A stretch of DNA of 64,000 bases, taken from NCBI GenBank assembly GCA_039654915.1, contig CM077600.1, forward strand, positions 68,767,992-68,831,991. The letters are read 5' to 3'. Both the position numbers and the translations under genes were made by a program. The stretch is from Aquilaria yunnanensis. Taxonomy: Eukaryota; Streptophyta; Magnoliopsida; Malvales; Thymelaeaceae. This document shows positions 58,301 to 64,000 of this stretch, piece by piece (positions within the stretch are counted from its first letter, which is position 1; each line of letters begins with the position of its first letter). A model generated the notes under the pieces. The model saw only the letters and a list, made by a program, of their open reading frames with translations. It was not told where the DNA came from and searched no databases.

Positions 58301-60548
58301 GTTTTTATTTCACTCAAAACAAGTTTTGAATGTTTTATTTTCATTCAAAACTAGTTGTGAATGTTTCCATTTCATTCTAAACATGTTGTGAATGTTTCAT
58401 TTTCAATCAAAACAAGTTGTGAATTTTTTGATTTCATTCCAAACATGTTTTGAATGTGTCATTTTCATTCCAAACAGGTTGGGAATGTTTCCATTTCATT
58501 CCAAGCTAGTTGTGAATGTTTCCATTTCATTCCAAACTAGTTGTGAATGTTTTCGTTTCATTCCAAACAAGTTCTAACTGTTTCCATTTCATTCCAAACA
58601 AGTTCTTAATGTTTCCATTTCATTCAAAACATGTTGTGATTGTTTTGATTTCCTTCCAAACAAGTTTTGAATGTTTCATTTCCATTCCAAACAGGTTGGG
58701 AATGTTTCCATTTCATTCAACAATAGTTGTGAATGTTTTGAATGTTTCATTTTCTTTCCAAACAGGTTGGGAATGTTTCCATTTCATTCCAAACTAGTTG
58801 TGAATGTTTCCATTTCATTCTAAACTAGTTGTGAGTGTTTCCATTTCATTCCAAACAATTTTTGAATGTTTCAATTTCATTCCAAACAAGTTGTCAATGT
58901 TTCCATTTCATTCCAAACTAGTTGTGAATGTTTCCATCTCATTCCAAACAAGTTGTGATGTCTCCATTTCAATCCAAACAAGTTGTGAATGTTTTGATTT
59001 CAATTCAAACAAGTTTCGAACGTTTCATTTTCATTCCAAACAGGTTGGGAATGTTTCCATTTCATTCCAAAGTAGTTGTCAATGTTTCTATTTTATTCCA
59101 AACTAGTTGTGAATGTTTCCATTTCATTGAAAACAAGTTGTGAATGTTTCCATTTCATTCAAAACAAGTTTTGAATGTTTCCATTTCATTCTAAACAGGT
59201 TTTAAATGTTTAATTTTCATTCCAAACAGCTTTGGAATGTTTCGATTTCAGTCCAAACAAGTTGTGTATCTTTCCATTTCATTCCAAAACTGGTTGTGAA
59301 TGTTTCCATTTCATTTCAAACAAGCTGTGAATGCTTCCATTTCATTCCAAACTAGTTATGAATGTTTCAATCTCATTCCAAACTAGTTGTGAATGTTTCA
59401 ATCTCATTCCAAACTAGTTGTGAATGTTTCCTTTTCATTCAAACAAGTCTTGAAATTTTTTCTTTCACTCCAAACAAGTTTTGAATGTTTCATTTTCATT
59501 CCAAACTTGTTGGGAATGTTTCCATTTCATTCCAAACTAGTTGTGAATGTTTCCATTTCATTCCGAATATGTTTTGAATATTTCAATTTCAATCAAAACA
59601 AGTTGTGAATTTTTTTATTTCATTCCAAACATGTTTTCAATGTGTCATTTTCATTCTAAACAGGTTGGGAATGTTTCCATTTCATTCCATACTAGTTGTG
59701 AATGTTTCCATTTCATTCCAAACAAGTTGTGATTGTTTTTGTTTCATTCCAAACAAGTTCTAAATATTTCCATTTCATTCCAAACAAGTTCTGAATGTTT
59801 CCATTTCATTCAAAACAAGTTGTGATTGTTTTGATTTCATTCCAAACAAGTTTTGAAAGTTTCATTTTCATTCCAAACAGGTTGGGAAAGTTTCCAATTC
59901 ATTCCAAACTAGTTGTGGATGTTTCCACTTCATTCCAAACTAGTTGCGAATGTTTTGATTTCATTCCAAACAAGTTTTGAATGTTTCATTCTCATTCCAA
60001 ACAGGTTGGGAATGTTTCCATTTCATTCCAAACTAGTTGTGAATGTTTCCATTTCATTCTAACCTAGTTGTGAATGTTTTCTTTTCATTCAAAACATGTC
60101 ATTAAAGTTTTGATCTTATTCCACATAAGTTTTGAATGTTTCATTTCCATTCCAAATAGGTTGGGAATGTTTCTATTTCATTCCAAACTACTCGTGAATG
60201 TTTCCATTTCAATCCAAACTACTTGTGAATGTTTCCATTTTATTCCAAACAAGTTGTGAATGTTTCTATTTCATTCAAAACAAGTTGTAAATTTTTTGAT
60301 TTCATTCCAAACAAGTTTTGAATGTTTCATTTTCATTCTAAACAGGTTGGGAATGTTTCCATTTTATTCCAAACTAGTTGTGAATGTTTCCTTTTCATTC
60401 AAGACAAGTCATGAAAGTTTTGATTTCATTCCAAACAAGTTTTGAATGTCTCATTTTCATTTCAAACAGGTTCGGAATGTTTCAATTTCATTCCAAACTA
60501 GTTTTCAATGTTTCTGTTTCATTCCAAACAAGTTGTGAATGTTTCCAT
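55319..60548 (+). repeat. 31-bp satellite array, about 169 monomers, with kilobase-scale blocks
   Basis: This is the longest uninterrupted satellite block. A distinctive CCAAAACTGG monomer occurs at 56232, 58159 and 59284, each time just after a GTTGTGTATG monomer and 290-350 bases before a GTGTCATTTTC (or GTGTCATTTCC) monomer (56551, 58446, 59632). This shows repeated composite blocks of about 1.1-1.9 kb. Confidence 0.95.
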
Positions 60549-60698
60549 TGAAGATTTCAGGATGTCATGATAACATATCTTTATGTTATCTACTCATGTA
60601 CATGCCACATGCATTTTGATAATTTGAGTTCAACATGAGTACAAGCTTGCATCATTCTAATTTGTTTAACATATTTTGTTCATTTGATCTAGCATGTT

Positions 60699-61683
60699 TG
60701 ATATGATCAAGGAAGGCACACATGGAGAAGGCAAGGACCCATTGAAGGTTTCTAGTGGACCTATGACAAGGAAGAAAGCTAAGGAGCTCTCAAGTGCACT
60801 ACAAGGCTTTGTTTCAAGTTTCTTCATGGAGAATGGACATGGAACTTCACAAGGAGCTGCTGGAACTTTCAAGACACCATATGGAGATGATGGATATGCT
60901 TGGTACTCAGTTCTGGAGTGCTTAGACAAGCCACAAATAAAGGACACCAAGGACACCACTCAAAGTGCACCATTTGAGCCACCTTAAGTGTTCTTGATGC
61001 ATTTTGTGTCCACAAGCTGGATTTTTGAGCTCTAACTTTCCAGACCTTCATTACCACATCTAATATGAAGATTCATGCCATTGGAACTCAAAGATTCAAG
61101 CTTGGAGCTGAAGATACAAGAGAGAACCTTAAAGTGCCCAAAATGCACCCAAAAAGGCTATTTGGGAGTTTTCGGGTTTAATCTTGTATTTATATTTTAT
61201 TTTCGTTCAAATCCTATTTAGATACATTATTTAGGAAGTTATTTAGGCTTTGGAATAGTTTTAAATCGTTTTGGGCAAGTGGAATACGCTGCATTTATTA
61301 AACTTTTCAAACTAGGAATTAGAGTCCTAATTTGACTAGGATTTCCTATGTCTTTGTATCTAGGATTCCTAAGGGATTTAGGCTGCGAATTTTGCCTAGC
61401 TTTTAACCCTAGTTTAGGCCTATATAAAGGCACATATTCTGGATGTAAACATACAGAAAATTGTTGAAATAATATTGCTCTTTGGAGAGGTTTTCTCTTT
61501 GGTTCTTGGCGGACTGCCTTGGTGCACAAGTGTGCTTGTGTTCTTGGAGTTCTATACTTCTCGTTTCTAATCACAGGTTGATTAGGGGTGGGGGTTTTAA
61601 ACCCAGTCTTTTTGATGTCTTGTGGAGCTTGAATCTCATCTTGGGCGCGTTTCATGGTCTTTATACCATAGGGGTTCGCATCA
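60699..61683 (+). mobile_element. Solo LTR-A, divergent variant, inside LTR-B
   Basis: This 985-bp solo LTR runs from TGATATGATC to GGTTCGCATCA and is flanked by the exact duplication ATGTT (60694-60698 and 61684-61688). The 3' half matches the other LTR-A copies closely; the middle (about 60990-61180) is clearly different from all other copies. Confidence 0.92.
60714..60987 (+). pseudogene. Gypsy polyprotein C-terminal tail in the divergent LTR-A
   Basis: The open frame reads KEGTHGEGKDPLKVSSGPMT, then RKKAKELSSALQGFVSSFFM, then a longer ending (SVLECLDKPQIKDTKD) than the other LTR-A copies. It retains the segment lost in the short form. It is open for about 90 codons although it has no upstream coding partner here. 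Confidence 0.55.
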
Positions 61684-62635
61684 ATGTTAGTTTTACATAC
61701 ATATTGTGGCAAACAAATCCTAGCATGCTGCTAAGAACATTCATGTAAATAACGAATGAAACCTGGCATGCTACTAAACCAAGAAAAGGTGTGCACCTTT
61801 CTTCTTGGTTATCTTTGGCAAAAACTTGAGGAAGGACTTGATCTTAGAGGAGCACCTTGAAGCTTGAATTGAGATGAATAATCTCAATGTAATTCCACCC
61901 ACAATGCTCTAAAATGGTCTCTAATATTTTGGCCACTAAAAGAAAGGAAGGAGCAGACTTTTCTCTCAAGAAAAATAGAGCAAATGGAATGTCTTGGAAT
62001 ACTCTAAATGGCCGGCCACTAAAGGCTATTTATAGATGACCAAAAGGCACACCTTTACACCAAGCAAGGTGTCTTTTAAACCAAAGAACACTTCCTTTGG
62101 CCAAAGGTCATCTATGGTGGCAAAAATACATGTCTCTTTGGCCAAGGAACACTTCCTTTGGCCTAAGAGACATGTCCTTTTGGTCAAGAGACATCTCTTG
62201 GTGCTATAACCAACCCATGGCCGAATATACATGTTTCTTGATGTCAAAGGACATCATTCTTGGTGCAATAACCACCCCAACCACCTCATGGCCGAATATA
62301 CATGTCTCTTGATGTCAAAGGACATCATTCTTGGTGCAATAACCACCCCAACCACCCCGTGGCCGAATATACATGTCTATTCACTCAAGGAACACTTCCT
62401 TTGGATGAAAGGACATGTTCTTTTAGCCAATAGGCATCTCTTTTGATGAAGAGACATACCTTTACACAAAAGATGTGTCTCTTGGTGGTTTTGAGCTAAA
62501 AGCAAGGTGAGTTGGCACAAAGCTAGCTCACTACCCTACTTATGCACCATTGAGCTCCTTTGAGCTCCAACCAAGCACCATGAACTGAGGTCCAGCTCCT
62601 AGAGCTGACCTAGAGCTGGAGTTAGCTGCTCTCAG

Positions 62636-63126
62636 ATGATGTCACGCAAGACATGATTCATAAGTCTCATGAAAGTACTAGGAGCATTAGTTAGTCCAAA
62701 AGGCATAACTAACCATTCATAAAGTCCAAACTTGGTTTTGAAAGCAGTTTTCAATTCATCCCCTTCCCTCATTCTAATTTGATGGTACCCACTTTTCAAA
62801 TCAATTTTTGAAAACAAAGTAGAACCATGCAACTCATCAAGCATATCATCAAGTCTAGGAATAGGATGTCTATACTTTACAGTGATCTTGTTGACAAGCC
62901 TACAATCCATGCACATGCGCCATGAACCATCCTCTTTTGGCACCAAAAGTACAGGCACGGCACAAGGACTCAAACTTTCCCTCACAAGGCCATTGTCCAA
63001 CAACTCCTTTACTTGCTTCTCAATCTCCTTAGTCTCCTCGGGATTGGTTCTATAGGCTGGCCTATTTGGAATTGGTGCTCCCGGGACTAGGTCAATTTGA
63101 TGCTCAATGCCTCTGATTGGAGGCAA
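62636..63126 (-). pseudogene. Ty3/gypsy reverse transcriptase, N-terminal half
   Basis: On the minus strand the frame reads [20 protein letters not shown], then [67 protein letters not shown] and FMRLMNHVL. This is the fingers and first palm part of a Ty3/gypsy reverse transcriptase, with the first catalytic Asp in [10 protein letters not shown]. It is cut off before the YxDD motif by the junction with LTR-B. The linker upstream is in another frame: a run of G near 63130 appears one base short. Confidence 0.9.
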
Positions 63127-63500
63127 ACCCCCCTCTGATCTTCAAGGAAAACATCTTCAAAGTCCTGCAGCAAAGACACAACAACACTAGGAAGATGTGT
63201 TAGATCGTTGACAACAGGTAAAGATTCTTTGAAAATTAAAAGAAGCACTGGTCTTTGTGCTTGAATGGCTTTCCTCACATCACTCATTTTAGCAATATAG
63301 CACTCTTTTTTGCCACTCAACTTCCTCTCATTCTTTTCTCTCGGGAACTCTCCACTCTTCTTCCCCTCATGGTCACTCATCTCACTTGATCTCTCATTTT
63401 GTCTCTCGGCTTTCCCCTCTTCACTCTTGCCCTCAACTTTCCCTTTAATTACTTTTCTCTCAACCTTACTTTGAAGTTTCCTTTGATCCTCCAAAACTTA
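63087..63500 (-). pseudogene. Ty3/gypsy protease-to-reverse-transcriptase linker
   Basis: This is a basic and acidic hydrophilic stretch (EDQRKLQSKVERKV, EGKSEEGKAERQNERSSE, EGKKSGEFPRE) followed by VVVSLLQDFEDVF, the segment that leads into reverse transcriptase in plant gypsy elements. The first part matches the start of the open frame at 992-1320, which ties this fragment to the same family as the elements at the left end of the window. Confidence 0.85.
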
Positions 63501-64000
63501 TTATGGTGAAAGTGGACTAAGTGTAACCGGCCTTCCTTCATGGACAAATGAGTACAAGTTTTTCTCTCCATCATGTGTGACCTTCTTATCAAATTGCCAC
63601 GGCCTTCTAAGCAAAATATGGCAAGCATGCATAGGAACAACATCACAAAGAACTTCATCACGGTAAGTACCAATTTTGAATTTAACTGAAACTTGCTTTA
63701 CCACTTTTACCTCCCCGGCATCATTCAACCATTGAAGCCTATATGGTTGTGGGTGTTTTTGAGTTGGAAGCTTCAATTTCTCCACCATGGTTGAACTTGC
63801 TACATTGGTGCAACTTCCTCCATCAACAATGAGGCTGCACACTTGATCTTTAATTCGACATCTAGTGTGAAAGATGCACTCCCTTTGATTGGCCTCATCC
63901 TTGGCTTGCACACTTAGAGCTCTCCTAGCAACAAAAGCAAAGTCACCCTCCTCGGGCTCAAGTGTGTGTTGCTCATCATCCTCCAAAGGTGGTGTATCCT
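63501..64000 (-). pseudogene. Ty3/gypsy aspartic protease, 5' end outside window
   Basis: It reads from the window edge: ECIFHTRCRIKDQVCSLIVD, GGSCTNVASSTMVEKLKLP, HPQPYRLQWLNDAGEVKV, DEVLCDVVPMHACHILLRRP and THDGEKNLYSFVHEGRPVTL. The DGGSCTN active site with LQWLND and CDVVPM is typical of plant chromovirus-type proteases. Two consecutive TAA codons at its end stand where the relatives at 1014 and 7063 have CAA CAA, so both stops are C-to-T changes. The upstream zinc knuckle and gag must lie beyond 64000. Confidence 0.88.

Larger units (their letters stand above)
60549..62635 (-). mobile_element. LTR-B, minus strand, truncated, split by a divergent LTR-A
   Basis: The downstream end (TGAAGATTTCAGG on the plus strand) is at 60549, right against satellite. 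The sequence continues after the nested LTR-A (60699-61683) to about 62635, where it stops in the AGCT region and gypsy pol begins; the upstream ~450 bases are missing. The TATA box on the minus strand is at 62027-62034. A 71-base repeat (start CCGAATATACATG at 62221, 62292 and 62363) is present. Confidence 0.88.

Noticed and set aside
10901..60548. Dozens of open frames of 60-120 codons in the satellite, many exactly 61 codons, with peptides such as MFPFHSKLVVNVSISFQTSCECF
   Set aside because: The monomer is 31 bp, not a multiple of 3, so any open phase repeats every 93 bases; 61 codons plus stop is 186 bases, exactly six monomers. The peptides are translated satellite, with frames on both strands and no constraint visible.
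10901..60548. Possible CRISPR-like array
   Set aside because: There are no unique spacers. The 31-bp units are directly adjacent with no intervening non-repeat sequence, and the context is eukaryotic retrotransposons.
1..64000. Host genes, tRNA or rRNA genes
   Set aside because: No open frame outside the retroelement domains matches a recognisable host protein, and I found no cloverleaf-type or rRNA sequence. The tRNA-like bases are primer binding sites only.

Overview
This window is plant repeat DNA. I see no host gene, tRNA or rRNA. Everything in it is either a 31-bp satellite or LTR retrotransposons in several layers of nesting. A flowering plant is indicated by the Ty1/copia polyprotein fragments (CCHC gag, DSGA protease, integrase, YVDD reverse transcriptase, RNase H), the Ty3/gypsy fragments resembling chromoviruses (DGGSCTN protease and a GPLTRKKAKEL-type C-terminal tail), the initiator-tRNA-Met-like primer sites and the high A+T content. 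I cannot name the species.

Three LTR families explain nearly all non-satellite sequence. LTR-A (about 1.0-1.1 kb, TGAT...ATCA) belongs to a Ty3/gypsy family. LTR-B (about 1.33-1.49 kb, TGTTGGAATTC...AAATCTTCA) belongs to a Ty1/copia family. LTR-C (about 1.41 kb, TGTTAG...CCCAACA) is present only as solo LTRs. Most solo LTRs keep exact 5-bp target duplications, which fixes their ends.

Layout. 1-10900 is a head-to-tail gypsy array: internal region, LTR-A, internal region, LTR-A, leader scrap, partial LTR-A. A solo LTR-C sits in the first LTR. Its internal regions have gag but no protease, reverse transcriptase or integrase; a long T-rich open frame of unknown origin replaces pol. 10901-23589 is satellite broken up by three LTR-B copies and one LTR-A copy, and includes an inverted duplication. 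23590-39965 is a copia array (LTR, internal, LTR, internal, LTR) with a solo LTR-A in its last LTR. 39966-45254 is satellite plus one solo LTR-A. 45255-55318 is a third copia element, with two LTR-C copies in its 5' LTR, an LTR-A in gag, and a truncated 3' end. 55319-60548 is the longest satellite block (about 169 monomers). 60549-62635 is a minus-strand LTR-B carrying a divergent LTR-A. 62636-64000 is a minus-strand gypsy fragment with protease, linker and half a reverse transcriptase, probably from the autonomous relative of the elements at the left end.

The nesting gives a relative history: satellite first, then LTR-B and LTR-A entering it, LTR-A also entering LTR-B elements, and LTR-C entering both. 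Nearly every coding region is broken; the gag at 92-982 is intact. The satellite has higher-order structure and shares the window with chromovirus-like elements, so a pericentromeric or centromeric location is plausible but not shown.
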